The notes under the pieces were generated by a model. It saw only the letters and a program-made list of their open reading frames with translations. It did no database searches and was not told the origin of the DNA. Positions 11,448 to 26,400 of a stretch of DNA of 64,000 nt are shown here, in pieces. This DNA comes from Cymodocea nodosa. Its lineage: Eukaryota; Streptophyta; Magnoliopsida; Alismatales; Cymodoceaceae. Location of the stretch: assembly GCA_036874045.1 (NCBI GenBank), contig JAZBRI010000004.1, positions 5,270,001-5,334,000 on the forward strand, written 5' to 3'. Position 1 is the first letter of the stretch; each line of letters begins with the position of its first letter. Made by a program: the position numbers and the translations under genes.

Positions 11448-14400
11448 TCATATGGGTCTGGCTATCTGCATAGCAGCAGAAGCTGCTGAAGCCTCTGCTA
11501 TTAGAGCAATAGGTTGCCTGGCTTGCAGACAAGCGGTTATGTCAAAAGGATGCAATTGAGTTCCATCAAATAGAAGATTAATCCCTGGAAGGACGACTTC
11601 TCTGCTATCTGCATCGTCTGTTTCAGGCTTTACCTGGCCTGTCAAAGATGATTCCTCAATGGCTCTTGTAGCTGCCTCATACACTGGCCCAAGAGCATAT
11701 GACCTGTGTATGAATAAAACTTGTAAAGCCCAAAATAAGATATGATGCCATTCAGAATTTTGCCGGTTGGTGTTTTCGCAATGAATCATGGCACATGAAC
11801 TTGAATTCTACATAAGACTTAAGCTGTGTTTGGAAATACTTAATAAGATAGAAACGTCTGATAAAAACACCTTTTTTGAAAAAAGAGATCCAAACAAATT
11901 TTCTTCTGCAGATTTTTCGAAAAGTAATAGGCTTTGTCCGGTGATCGTGAACCAAAAAATTATTGGGAGAAAAGACACAAGATATAACTTTTCTAAGAAA
12001 ATTCTGACTTGCTACGATAAGCAGCTAAAAATCATTTCCAAATACAACCTCAAATTATAAATGCCAATGCACAAAAACATAAATAAACTGTCATATAAGT
12101 TGCCCCAATTCTTCAAACTAATACACAATGTTAGAATCCATTACAAAAAAATGAACAGAAAGCTGCATTTCAATTTTGAACGGAGAAACACGTTCAAAAA
12201 GAGGCGATTTAACTTAAAACAGGCAATTTAAATTGTAACCGGTGAGGATTCAGATAGAAATTCCATCAAGCAGAAAATGTTAAGGTAACAACAGCTAAAA
12301 ATAATTAATTAAAATCTCTACTTTTAAATTCTCGTGTTACCGTGGAATTCAATTTCAACATGTATGTCAATGCAATTTCACACGTAAAAATTTGAGGTAA
12401 ATCAGTTGGCGCAAAACATATGGCTAGATTTTACATATGACAAGACATCTGCATGTAAATCAGTGGATGCAAAAATTTAGGCGCATGTAATTAAAAATGT
12501 CATGTTGAAAATCCCTAGTGGTGGGTTTGGAGATGCAAATCTATCCCAAATCCAGTGGTTATTGGATCCAATGCACTCATCCTTGCAAGTCATGTATCAC
12601 ACTGGGCTGTTAGTTCAGGGAAGAAGTGACTTAATTCATATAATGAGGTATACTTCATAAGAAATTATTTGAAGCTCATTTGAAATGACTTAATATAATG
12701 TAGTATTGAGATCCACTTATAGAGCTGATGGGAACCGACCCCCATACATCTATGTGAACTAAGTTCAGTTTTCTTGGTTTCGACTCATGTAATGCCCTTG
12801 AGAAGCTAGCACGCTTCTACTTTCTCAAGATACAGTTCTCATAACTATCTAGGCTGATGTCCTTCAGCCTTGGAATTCTACCGTCAGCTACCAATATCTT
12901 CAATCTTTTCTCACTCATGTGCCCCCAATCTACAATGTCACTAATCGAATTCTTCTATGGCGGTAACCATTACGAATGGCCAATCCTCCTCCACTTTGTC
13001 CACTGTTAGATACAGGGTTTCAATCTTCTAGTCAAAGACAACCATCCAGGCACCTTTGATTACTTTCCACCTGTCGATGCCAAACACAATGTGGTGACCC
13101 TCCTGGTCGAGCTAGCTCACAGAGATCAAGTTCTTGGCCTCATATTAGCAAAGGCAACCATGGTAGCATCTAGTACTATTGCAAGTAGTGTTCTCTACAA
13201 GGTCTCCCAAATTTCTCATAGCATCACTTAAATCTATGGTTTGTGCAACCACAATGCTCACATAATGTGCATTCCCACGTGCAACCACAATGCTCACATG
13301 ATGTGCATTCCCACTCATCTATGCAACCTCTATGACTTCCTATACATCCTAGGTTCAGCTATGGTAGAGTAGTGTCCTATATGCATGTTAGTGGAGATCC
13401 CTAGTACACAAGCAAAGGCAATTTCTAGATCACAAAGAGTGTCAACTCCAAGTATCTACCTGCAAACTTAAGATGATAACTCTAAAGCCAAGCTTGACAA
13501 GTAGCAATGGCAAGTTCATCCTAGTAACATCTCATAATTGCTACATCTGAAGTAAGTGGCTAGTAGAGTGGCAAAGTGCTCCTGAATTGATCTGTTATCC
13601 ATGTGCAATGTGAACATTTACTCATATGTCTCAAATGCCTACAAAATATTCTCATGTTCCTACACTTGTTACAATATATCCTAGATCTTTTTTGCTAACT
13701 GTAACACAACATCCATGGCTACACTTGACTCCACGCTAATCTCAATCCATGTCACAACCACTAAGTCGTCTTCATACCAATCATCATATACATTATCTTT
13801 TATATCTAGAGGCATCTATGTGAGGTGTCTTACCTTTCAATGAGTAGCAATAAGGGTCCAAAAACTCCATAACCACAAAAGGTACTTCTTTCCATTGAAT
13901 TTCTCAGATGTTCCACTAAGATTCTTGGCTAACTTCCTTGCAGTCATTTTCAGCCACTGATCAGATCTGTCTAGAGTGAGAAACAACTGTCCAACAAGTC
14001 ATGGAGGTATAATAAGGCTTCTGCAGGTAGGAAACCAAGTGGAGCAAGAAGATCCACCTTCAATTGCAGCAACTTTGAATAGGCACAGTCCTGTACATAG
14101 GCTGCACAGGCAAGAAAACGACCATCCAGGATGCTGGTAGGAAGATAAGGGCCATCAGATGCAACCAATGGTGGATTTAAGAGTGGGCAACCATGAATTG
14201 GCTGCACAAAAGGGAATTGACAGCCCTAGCTGCCAATGCAACACCTGTTTGGTGTTGTTAATGGCTAGCTAGGGTTTCCTTGCCCTAGGCAACAGTTTCC
14301 TGAGGAGAAGGGCAGTGGTGGATAGGAAGGTGTGGTAGTTCCGGTGGTGGTGGTAAAGAAAAAGAATGATGACAGAGTAGTGGTGGTGGCTAACTTAGGG

Positions 14401-17400
14401 TTTCTCCTGTATTCTGGTACAATGTGGTGAAGAAAGATTAAGAGGTGAATACATCTCATTATTACGAAGGGTGAGTACAATATATAAATAGTGAGTAATA
14501 GAACCCTAATGTAATCAAATATCTATTTACTCATTTATCCAAGACTAACATAATATTCTCACAAGAAACATACATGTCTTTGTTTATTTTGCCAAACCAC
14601 TTACAGACTACATTGTCCACCGTATTGTTCTTTACAAATGAAAATTCCAAGATACAAAACCATTATCCTCTAATGAGACGATCCTAACGTTCTGAAAAAT
14701 CGTAAATGGCCAATATGCAGATAATCATTCAAATAAAAATAAATGCCTAAAAATGGTATCAATGAGCCAAGAATTGGTGGCAGTAGGAAGTAATCCAATG
14801 TATATGAGCATGAAATATATATATGTTTTCTACGATAATGCATAATTTTTTGTTAATCACATTCCCATATTCAGTTAGTCATCTTATGTCATTACTAAAT
14901 TTACATACATTTTCCAATTTTTGTGGGAACTTGATTGCAAGAACAGTAAATGCTACACTGCTGGTTTCCCAAGATTAGTGAGTGCTGTAGCCTAGACCAG
15001 TCAGCTCTTGCCTTCATCCCAACTTATCAACCTACTAATTAGAAAACATATTCGAAGTCCACATTAGACCCAATAAAACAGCCTATAGAAAAAATTGATA
15101 GTTAGAGAGAAGTAGGTTCCAGTTTGATAAGCACCCAAGATATAGGCAATATCAGTGGCTTATGCTTGATTCTCACTAAGTGGGGATCCAAAAATGAACA
15201 GCCTCGATCAATTTTTGATCAAATTATATTAGGGAATAAGTTTGTTGCATCCATGAAGGAAGAGGGAAAAAGGCCAACCTCTTCTCCTAGCTAGTCATAC
15301 TGCTTGTTTGTGTTTAAGAAGCAATTAGGAACAACTATGGATGTTATTGTCCCATTCTTCAAAAAAAGCATAGACAATAGACAACATCATCCTAAGTATT
15401 TTAGCAGTCTGTGCCAAGAATAGAAAATTTCTACACAGAAATATATGATTACTCTTCAAAAAAAAACACATAAATACATGATTGATTGAGTACCTGAGAA
15501 TATTCCCATCAAAACTAAGTACTTCAGTGTGCTGCTGCCGGCTGGCAAGTTTTCTTCTCTGATGCACACTGGAAGTTCCAGATATCGGTGTCGAGGGCTC
15601 TGAAACAAGATTCCACCTTCCACTAGCAAAATTCATCAAATGACAAGGTAGATTTTTAGGCTCTTTATGCTGCTCTCTATGGTAAAAAAGCTTAGCAGTG
15701 GGACCAGTTGCTTGATACTCCATACAGATGTCGCGCAATCTTTTTCTTAAACTATGCATTTCATTTTGATGATCATCAAGTGAATCTGTCTGGAGTAAAC
15801 GTGACAACACCACCCTCTCACATATTTCTTTACATAATTTTGGACTAAATAGTGGGATTCCAAATTCCAGGCTCAAAGGAACCCACTCATGTTGATCACC
15901 ATCAGAAACAAAAGTGTCAGTCTCTCTTTCTTTCCAAAGCTTCAGAAGGCGAATATAACCTAGAGTCCACAGTTCCATCTTACCTGACAGGTCATTCAAC
16001 AGGGAATTCAACTTGGCACTTTCTTCCTGGCAGAGACCTATGTTTTCCCCCACATTTGCAACCAAACCATCTGAATTCTTCAATGGTAATGGAATATCAA
16101 TTGTCACTGGCTTTCCAGTCTCGTCAAGATCATACTTACATAGAGGTTGAACAAGAACAGCTGAGCATTTAAGCATTGAATTCAAACAGTGTAGTAGTAA
16201 ACTTCCCTTGACCAGGCTTCCTTCAAATTTGCCCCCCAATCCTCCTGTTACAGATCCATCCCAAGACCACATCAGGGCCTTTTCACAACCAATCAGAGGT
16301 GCAGGCAGCATACGTAGACATTGCCCTTTCATTAGCACAACTGAAAGAGGCCCACGACCCATTGCTGTGTATAACACTAGCTTCATCCATGGTGTCATTG
16401 ATGTATAAGAAGGTGGACCAAAGTGAATTGGGCCAGATGGTCCTGGCAAAATTGATGATGAAGGAAGGGGAGCCATGGACACAATAATATCATAATCACG
16501 AAGAAATAAGCGATCCAAAGTAGCTGGAGCAAGAGAAGCCAAGCTCTCACAACGTAAGATATTTATAAGATATGTTTTCTTTATCCTTGCAGTGTTTTTT
16601 CCCTTGTTTCTATCATCAGATGATGCTACAATTCCACCATCATGCACGTCAACTACCAATTCAGGTAAATCTTTTGAGGTCAAATCACTATCAGTTTGTG
16701 GAGCTTCATGACCAGCAATGCTGGAAGTGTCATCATTATATATCTTTGATTCAGAATCATTGTTTGTCTCGTGCATACTAGAATCAACATCAAATGCTGT
16801 GGCACGACAATCAACTGCTTGCAAATTAAGCATACTATCATCCTCAAAGGATGCTTCATCCACAGCCATCCCACCTGACTGGAGGCATTCCAAAACACAT
16901 CTAAGACTAAATGCATGATCTGCGAATTCTTGTAATTCACCTTCGAACTTCTTCCCTTCTAAAGCAATCAGATCCTTGCAAAGTTCAGATATATTGGCAT
17001 TACCAAGTTTTCCAGCTTCATATAGAGTCACCGCATGTGATTTCAAGCCTGCATTAAGGCAACAGCCAACAGACGAGGTTCTTATGGATCATACCTACAT
17101 TTAAGTAGAATATGAATACAGCAATGATCAATCAATTAACCACACTATGAAGGTCAGAAAAATAAATTATTGTATATTTATTTCTATTAATCACTAAATT
17201 TCTGTTAGAATATGTTATTTCAAATCTTTTTTCACAATTTGTAACCAAAATATTTTTATCCCCATATTCTTTAGATTCATCTATATTTATTAACCTTCCT
17301 TATATAATATCAATATATCCTATAGGTACTCCTTTTTCTTTTCAAAACCCATCACAATAGATTTTTAGATCTCTATCATAAGTTTTTTCTAAATTAATAA

Positions 17401-20400
17401 AAACCATATGAAGTTTCTTTTTCTTAACTCTGAAATTTTCTATTAGTTATCTAAGTAAATGAATAGTTTCCATTATTGACTTACCCAACATAAACTTAAA
17501 TTATTTTTCTATGATTTTAGTTACCTACTTAATCTTTGTTCAATTACTGTTTTCCATAATTTCATAGTATAACTGATTAATTTAATATCAGGATAATTAT
17601 TACAAATTTGTATGCCTAGACACCTCTATTAATAAATTATTTTTTCAAAATAACATAAATATATATATATATATATATATAATTTTGTGTATAGAATATA
17701 TATGCAAAATATACATAGAATACATACCAAAGAGCTCCTTAAAACAACGAAAATGGTTGTTAGTTGAGACAAAAAGGTTGAAAGAATGCAGAAGAGTTTT
17801 TTATTGTTACAGGGCCAAAAACCTTAACAAACCCTTATATATGGTTCATCATAATTGGATCTTTAACCAGATTCAGCAAGACCTGCCTGACTCAACAAAC
17901 TTGGGCATCTAAGGTCAATGCAAACTTGAAAATCCAGTTGGGTGCCTACTTCCCTTAAAAACAAAAAAAAATCTGCTTGGGTACCTAGGCACAACCCAGG
18001 CCTCTACCCCAACAACCTTGATCAGGAGATGTTCTGGGATCTATGGGTCAAAATTCAAACGTGACAAAAAGAAAAGGAAGATAAGGTGTATTATTCCTCA
18101 TGCACTTTGTTAGATGGCTCACAGCATCTTGCTGGATGCAAATGTCTACCCTTGGTTTGAGTCTCTAATGTCTATCTGAGACTTCTCTCCTTTACTCCAG
18201 GTTCCTTGTAAGATGTTTATTGCATTAATGAAAATCCTGACAAGGATGACAAGCAATCCAATTTTAACCCACCAGAAACATTTATTTTGGAATTTAGAAG
18301 TGACCACTTTTCCATCTCTATTCAATATCCCCTTCATCATTTTATAGGATGCTTATTGCATTAACGGAAAAAATCTCAACATAGGCAACAAGAAATCTAA
18401 TTTACGCCAATGAAACAATTATGAAGATAACATATGAAATACAAGTGCAGTTGTCATATTTCGTAACCCAGCATGGTCTGTGAAATCTTAATCAGCCATG
18501 CAATAGTGGGTGTGAGTGTAGGCAGTGTGAAACAATATTTATTAAGGCATCTACTAGTCATGACCTGTGCACCTAGCCATGCTAAGAAGGCTAGGTGTTT
18601 TGACACCTAGAAATATGCTAATTTCTCTTATGTTTTTCTCTTTTATATATTTATAAATATCTCAGTGTTTTATCTAGTCCTGCTTTGTTTTGGAATATTG
18701 CAATGAATATATCCATCAGTAATTATATATCAAATCATACAATATGTAGGGGAAGCTGCTATTTTTTCAAATTTACTTATCACATTTGGGCAGTCACCTA
18801 GCAACACAGGTGTTCAAGGAGCCCCGAGCTAACATGTAAATTTCTTGATGCCTTGATAACCATGTACATAAACATCTGCAACCTAACAATCTTCAACAAT
18901 TGTTCATGGTTTCACCTAGAAAAGGCAAGATTTCATATGTTGCTTGCAAGGCAAAGATTGAAGTAACAAAATAGCAAACTTTGAAGCATGTATGAGCAAT
19001 GTGAACAATAAACAATTATGAAGGGAAATAATCAAGATAACCAATACAGTAGTTCATGGTAAAATCAATAACCTTACATAATGAAAAAAAATTCAAGAAT
19101 CTGCAAATGAACCATGAATAACTGGGAATTAGAAGAAAGATTGAGGGAACCTGGTGAAATAGAGCCCATCATCAGATATGATGTTATGTTTGCATCCACA
19201 ATAAAAGCAACACGAGAAGGTCCAGAACCTGATTCATAGTTTTCTATCCCTGGATCGCTACCAGTAAACATATTCGTGCAGTTTATGTTAGCATTAGGAT
19301 TATCTTCGTCATCACTTGGTCTAGATCTAGGAGTGCTAGGTATGCTAGAATCTCGAAGAATAGATGTAGGATCTATTACTTTCACAGCCCAGCCCAATCG
19401 ACAAGCAAATGATGCAGCAGACTGAAGCTGAGAAAGATCAGCTTGTAAAGTTGCCGCTAGTTCAGCAACCGTGGAATTCTCACTTGAAACTACAAACACT
19501 GCATAGAGCAACCTGGATGTGATAAATATATAACTTCAGATTCAATATTACATTCACATCCATCAAATTATAAAGTGAGATGGATGCATGAATACGTGAA
19601 CATGCTCATTGTTATGCAAATCCAATTAACTCCTGTTAGGCGATTATGCAAGTCAGATTAACATAAATTACTAATGTACACTACTATTTACGATATTCAA
19701 TTTTTTGGGTGAAGCAGGTGGCAAGACCTGCCCTTGAGGCCTTGACCATCTGTATTTTGAACATAATTCATATAACATGTGAAACATTGGAAAACATAAT
19801 ATAAGCTGAAAAAATTCAAATGAACCTACTCTTCAATAGGGTCTTCATAGGACTGCTCCCTGTTAGAAACAAAACCTTCCAATCTGGAAACTGCATCAGA
19901 ATAACAGCAAATGCTTTTATTTGGGGAAGAGCACAGAATTATAATGAATCATTGATAGCCACCCAACATCATCAATATATTAGAGATAAAAATCTATCAG
20001 AAGGCAAGCAGATAGCCATCAAAAATCTTCACTATATTAGAAATAAAGATTTATGATAAGGCAAGCCAACCAACCATTGATGACTAACACATGAACACTG
20101 GACTATTTGATTAAAAGCAGATTATCTGTGCTAAACTGCTAATAAATGAAGGCAAGAACACCATTAACAAGTTCCATTTTATTCAAGAGAGGGGCAAGCC
20201 TAAGTGCCATAACCTTAACCAAGATCTTGTAAATCACATTGCATAAACTAATAGGCCTGAAATCATGGAAAACATAAGGCCTGTCCATTTTAGGAATAAG
20301 GGCCAGAAAGGTCGCTTTCCATGCCCAGCTGAGAGGTTGACCCTCAAAAGCAACTTGAATAGCATCTACGATATCATAACCAACAATATTCCACCAATCC

Positions 20401-23400
20401 CTGAAAAATATAGTTGAAAAAAATCCAGGTCAGGAGCATGATTGCCATTAATAGACTGAACAGCAGTCGTGATATCTTTCCCCATCAGAGCACTTTTGTG
20501 GTAGACCAGACTATCTTTGATAATATCAATCTTGTTCAAGAGCTGGTCCAAAGAATTGATAAAGGTAGAAGGGTGGTAATCTCATTCTTAATATTGACAT
20601 AGAAAAAGCTTATGATAGACTAGAGTAGCCTTTCCTCATTAGCATTCTGCAAAAGTTTGGTTTCTATGCTAAATGGGTAAATCTCATCAAGGGCTGTGTG
20701 GAATTCAATAATTTTGTGGTGCTTATTGATGACTCCCTAACTCCCTTCTTTTTAGTTCTAGAGGACTGAAACAAGGTGATTCACTCTCCCTCAATCTCTT
20801 TATCTTAGTAGAGGCCTTGCCAAACTAACAGAAAACAAAGTTATGATGCCATATTTCACTAGCAGGGAGGATTTCCTTGTCTTGCAACTTTTGTTCGCTA
20901 ATGATCTATTAATCTTTCTGAATGGTAGCAAGAGGTCTATCTAGCAAACTGTTAGTTTTCTTGATAAATATCAAATTTCAAGTTAGAGGATAAACAAGGC
21001 GAAGAGTTGCTTCCTTGTTGCCAACAATTCCCCTAGCCAACATTGTGATGTGATCAAGAGTGTTATTGCCTTTCAACAGGGATCCATTCCATTCAAGTAT
21101 CTTGATTGCACAATTTTTAAGGGTAGAACTAAAAGTACTTATTTTGAGATGATATTCCATAAAATTCAGAACAAGCTTGCGGGATGGCACAACTTGACTC
21201 TCAGCCTGAGTGGTTAGCTCATGCTTATCTGCCGCATCCTTTTGAGTATTTCTATTTATGTCTTCAGTAGTTTTGACATCTCTTCTGACACCATCCAGAG
21301 GTTGAACAAGCTGATGTCTCATTTTCTTTGGAGAGGCAGTGCAAAAGGCTGAAGAGTGCATTGGGAAGCTATTTGAAAACCTCTCTTGGAAGGTGGTTTG
21401 GGCATCTGCAACCTAGAGGAATTGATGGTGGCATTTCAGATGAAACAAGTTTGGCAGTGGCACCATGGTAGATTACTTTGGAGTTTGGGCCAAGTTTACA
21501 TAGGCAATCTATGGCATGCTAGACTACTTATTGAGTGGGCACTCCCTGCCTACTAGGATTCGCCTCCTCATTTAGACTTGGGACAGCATGAGATCCTCTT
21601 TGGTCTGGAAGAAAGGAAGAGGTGAGATTAGTTTTTGGTCAACTAAATGACTTTCATTGGGGATCTTGGCAGATCATACTCCCCAAGCTATTGAAACAGA
21701 AGCTGTTACAGTAAGAGAGGTAGCTTAGGAAAACTTCCCAATGGGGAGCCTAGGTCACTCTCCTAATCTCCTTCAAGAGATTATCCATGAGCTGAACAAA
21801 AATGATGAAGACGATTCCTTTTCATGATGATGGAATAGCAATGAGGAATTCTTTGTTAAATGAGCTTGGGAGCTAATTAGATCTAAAGTGAATACAAAAA
21901 CTTAGGGGTGGAATATATAGGGTAAATTTATCTTGACTAAATTTTCCTTTTTCTTCTAGAGATTGATGTGGAACGCACTACCACTAGAGACAAATCTAAA
22001 CTGTAGATGTATCAATATGGCATTCATATGCCCTTATTGCTTAAACTTCAAGAGTGAGGAAACAAAGAGATTAGGGCAAAAACATGATTAGTTCTCATTA
22101 AGTACACACAAGGTCCATAAATACAATGACCAACAGGTAAATGGATGATCCATTTACCCGAATACATCTTCATCACACTTAACTCTCACTTAACACTCCC
22201 CTTCAAGTTGAGGTATAGAGATTAAATAATCTCAACTTGTTACAAAAGGTGCAAATGGTAAGAGACTATGTAAAAAGACTAATGGAAAGAGTTGTAGTGA
22301 AGATATCAGCAACTTGTTGAGATGACTATGTAAGAGGTGCAAATGGTTCCATTGAGTATGAGTTGTCAAACATAACAACAATCCACCTCAATGTGTTTGA
22401 TTCTTTTATGAAATGTCTCATTACTTGTAATATGTATAGCAGTTTAATTGTCATAATACAAAGGAATAGGAGTAAGAATAGCAATTTCCAATTCCACTAA
22501 CAAATTTAGGATCCACACAATCTTCTAACTGGCATAACATATCCCTTGTATTCTAATATCCCCCTGTATTGTAATTCAGTACTAGAGGTAGACACAACAT
22601 TTTACTTCTTGCAATACCAAGTAATAAGATTTTCATCGAGATATGTGAAAAATCTTGATGTAGATTTTCTATCAACTTTGTCACAAGCATAACTAGCATC
22701 AAAGTATGCAGCCAAATTCAAATGATAAGCATTCAAATAGATTAATCCTTTGTCAAGGCATTACTTTATATAGGTAACAACTCGTAGTGCACCCTACCAA
22801 TGAACTAGTTTGGGTTCTTGCATGAACTGATTCAATAATCCCACAACAAATGCTATATCAAGACGTGTAATAATGAAATAAATGAGTTTGCTGATAAGGC
22901 AGCGATATTTTCCAACATCCTCAAATGGTTCTATTTCTATATCCCAAAATGGAGGATTTGGATCCATAGGGGTCTTTACTTGCTTGCATCCAAGCATACT
23001 TGTTTCCTTGAGGAAATCTATGACATATTTCCTCTGGAATAGCAAAATTTTCCTTGGAGCATAGGCAAACTCAATGCCAAGGAAGAATCTTGGTTTACCC
23101 ATGTCCCAAAGCACAAACTCCTTGTATAGAAATGTCTTAGTATCAACTACGTCATCTATATCATCCTTGATCAATGAAATATCATCTACATACACAGCCA
23201 TATTTAGTGATGTCAAACAATCGTCATTGAATAAAAATAAAGCTATGAACAACACATTTCTTGAACTCATGTACCAATATGATAGAGCTAAGCTTGGCAA
23301 ACAAAGCTTGGGGGCTTTGTTTTAACCCATAGATGACAAAGTTTGTTCTCTCTCTAAGCAACATACTTTAGAGGTTACTTCATAAAAACTTCTTCTTTAA

Positions 23401-26400
23401 TGTCATCATAAAAGAAGACATTCTTGACATCAAACTATGAGAAGGACCAAGACTTGGAGATAGTCAAGGCAAGTATAATACGGATAGAGCTAAGACAAGC
23501 AACTAGCGAGAATGTATCATGATAGTTAACCTCTTAAGTTTGAGTAAATACATGAGCAACTAGCTGAGTTTTGTGTTGTTCAATGGTATCATTCAGTTTG
23601 TATTTGTTAGTAAAAACTCAACAATAACTAACCACAAAAGTATGTGGAGGATGAGTAACAAGGTTCCAAGTCCCTTGATTTAGTAAAGTCTACATTTCAA
23701 CATCCATAACACACTTCCAAGCAAGAAGAGTTAGTGCTTTCTCAAAATTCTTGGGTATGGACTCAGAAGCAATGGTGAGAGCAAAGGGTGCATTAGTAGA
23801 GGATTGATAGTTGTAGGAGATGTAATTGGAAATAGGATGGGCAATGCAAGAGTATGTACTTTTTCTGAAGCACAATAGGCAAATCGAGGGTAAGTGAATC
23901 TGCAATAGGAGATGGAGATGGAGTGGTAGCTATTGGAGGAATAGAAGGTGTGTGATGTCATCATTGATGGTATACCTACAAGGAGGGAGGTCGTGGAGGT
24001 ACCTTAGGAAAAATCTATTGTGAAGTTTCTTCTGATGAGGCTAAGGGCACAGGACAGGAAGAAATAGCTATAGACAAAGGAGTTACCAATGGAATAGGTG
24101 AGGAAGAAGGATGGCTAGAGGTAGGAGGAGAGAAATAAGGTATGTCCTCCTAAAAAATGACATCAACAGACATCAAATAATGTCGGGTGGGTGGATGAAA
24201 ATAACAATAACCCTTTTGAAATCGAGGATGCCCAACAAAAACACACTTGATAGACCTAGAAGAATTTATCAATGATGTGAGATAAATTTTTCACAAAGAT
24301 AGTACAACCAAAAACCCTAAGAGAAATAGAAAACAACTCTTTATCAAGATAGAAAGAATGTAAGGAAATGACTCTGCTAAGAGAGAAAGAGGGCATGCGA
24401 TTTATCAAATGAGTGGTAGTAGAAATAATATCACACCACAGGTATAAAGGGGCATGCATCTTAACTAATAATTTGCGAGCAACATCTAAGATATAATGAT
24501 GTTTATGCTTGCCAACACTATTTTGTTGAAACATATGGACACAAGTGCTTTGATGTAAAGTGCCATGAGCAATGCAAAAAGAGCCAACAAAAGATTGAGT
24601 AAGCTCAAGTGTATTATCAATGTGAAAGACATTAGTAACAAGGCCAAATTGTGTTTATATTTCATTAAAGAATTGTTTGATAACATCAAGGACCAACTTG
24701 TAATCTTTCAACAAATATGACCAAGAAGCACAAGAGAAATCATCAATAAACACAATGATAGTCAAACAAGGGCACAACCTGATAAGACCCTCATACATCA
24801 CAATGAACAATATCAAATGGGTTGGGAGTGGACACTAATTCATGACTATAAAAGGTAGTACGAAAATGCTTATCCAAAATATAAGACTGGCAACTAAAAT
24901 GACTGATAGTGATCCAAGGCAAAGTTGCTTGCAACTTACGATGCAACAGATGTCCAAAATGACGTTGCTAGATGAGAGAAGAGTCATCAAAAGTAACAAT
25001 AGCAACAAGACCTTGAGGTATATCTTCTTTGACAAGTATATAGACACACTGTCCTTGTTCATGACCTAAATCAATCCTTCTCCCCATTTGTAGATCTTGA
25101 AAAATATAATGGAAAGGGAAGGTCATAGAACAATAAAGTTTCTTGGTAATTTTACTAATTGACAGCAAATTTACGAAAAAATTAGGAATACAAAGAACAC
25201 GGCCAAGGGTAATATTTGAATTGATGGTGGTGGTACCTTCACTAACAATAAAGCAACTACGAGCATTAGCTAAGGTCATAGAATTAAGGTTGGATAACTG
25301 GTTCAGGTGGGTAAATAAACTCTAGTTGCTTGTAAGTTAATCAAAAGCGTTTGAGTCAATAATCCAAGTAGAATTTCAAGTGGATGTATGAAAGACAGTT
25401 ACTTGAAGAAAGGACATGAGCAATCATAACGTCACTACATTGTTGAGCCTGTAATATCATCAATTCATCATAAACAACTTGAGACATTTGAATCATGCCT
25501 GATGTAGTGGGAGGATCAGCAATCGAGAAATCTACACAAACATTATTGGCAAATGATGGTGGAGTAGGTGGATGCCTAAATTTTTCTCAACATTTTTCAA
25601 AAGAATGATTGGTGTGTCCACAATTAATACAAGGGGCTCGAGAATTAGTCCATCCATCTTAAGAATGATTCCCAAACTTGTCACAGGCACGATTGGAGGA
25701 GTTTCCTTGTTGTCCAATCATGACAATAAGAGTGAATGGGGCAGCTAGGGTGGCAGAAGATGAATCAAAATTATCAGTGGTGAGGCGAAGAACTCAACCA
25801 AAGGTAGATTGCAAGGAAGGAATGGTATTTGTTGCGAGAATTTATCCATGGATTTGAGAAGACAATTCTAGACACAAACCAACAATGCATAGAGCCAACG
25901 AGAGCTCTTGATGATACCGACACAAGGTGATGAGGTCTACCACACAAGGTTGATAGTCCTCTAACTCTTGTAAAAGGGCACATAGCTTGGAGTAGTAGGT
26001 CTGAAGTGAGGAATCACTTTGATGGTGATGAAATAGTTGCTCATAGACCTTTAAAACCTTGGAAATGTTGTTATCATGTCCATAAGTGATGCATAGAATG
26101 TCCCACATATATTTAGTAGGACAAATCCAAGCTATACCATGAATAATGTGTTCGTTCATGTTGTTTAACATCCAAGTGATGATCGTATGATTAGTAGCAC
26201 ACTAGGCGGGATAAATTTCAGTGTCTTCAATAGGAGGGGGGTTAGTTAGATGTTGCTCGTGCATATTGGAGATGCAAAAGGTCTCAAACACAGGAGTCCA
26301 TGTATAATAGTTGCTCTTCATAAGTTTTACACCTATAACGGTGATTCGACCAAGCAAAGGTGTCTCAACATGATCGTTGGATCTAGGAGCAAACATTCTT

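Noticed and set aside
11788-12060. 90-codon plus-strand frame
   Set aside because: It coincides with the small MITE bounded by inverted repeats. It is AT-rich and composed mainly of Lys/Asn/Phe.
15852-16918. Plus-strand frames opposite FAM91 exon 9
   Set aside because: Shadows of the long real coding exon on the minus strand.
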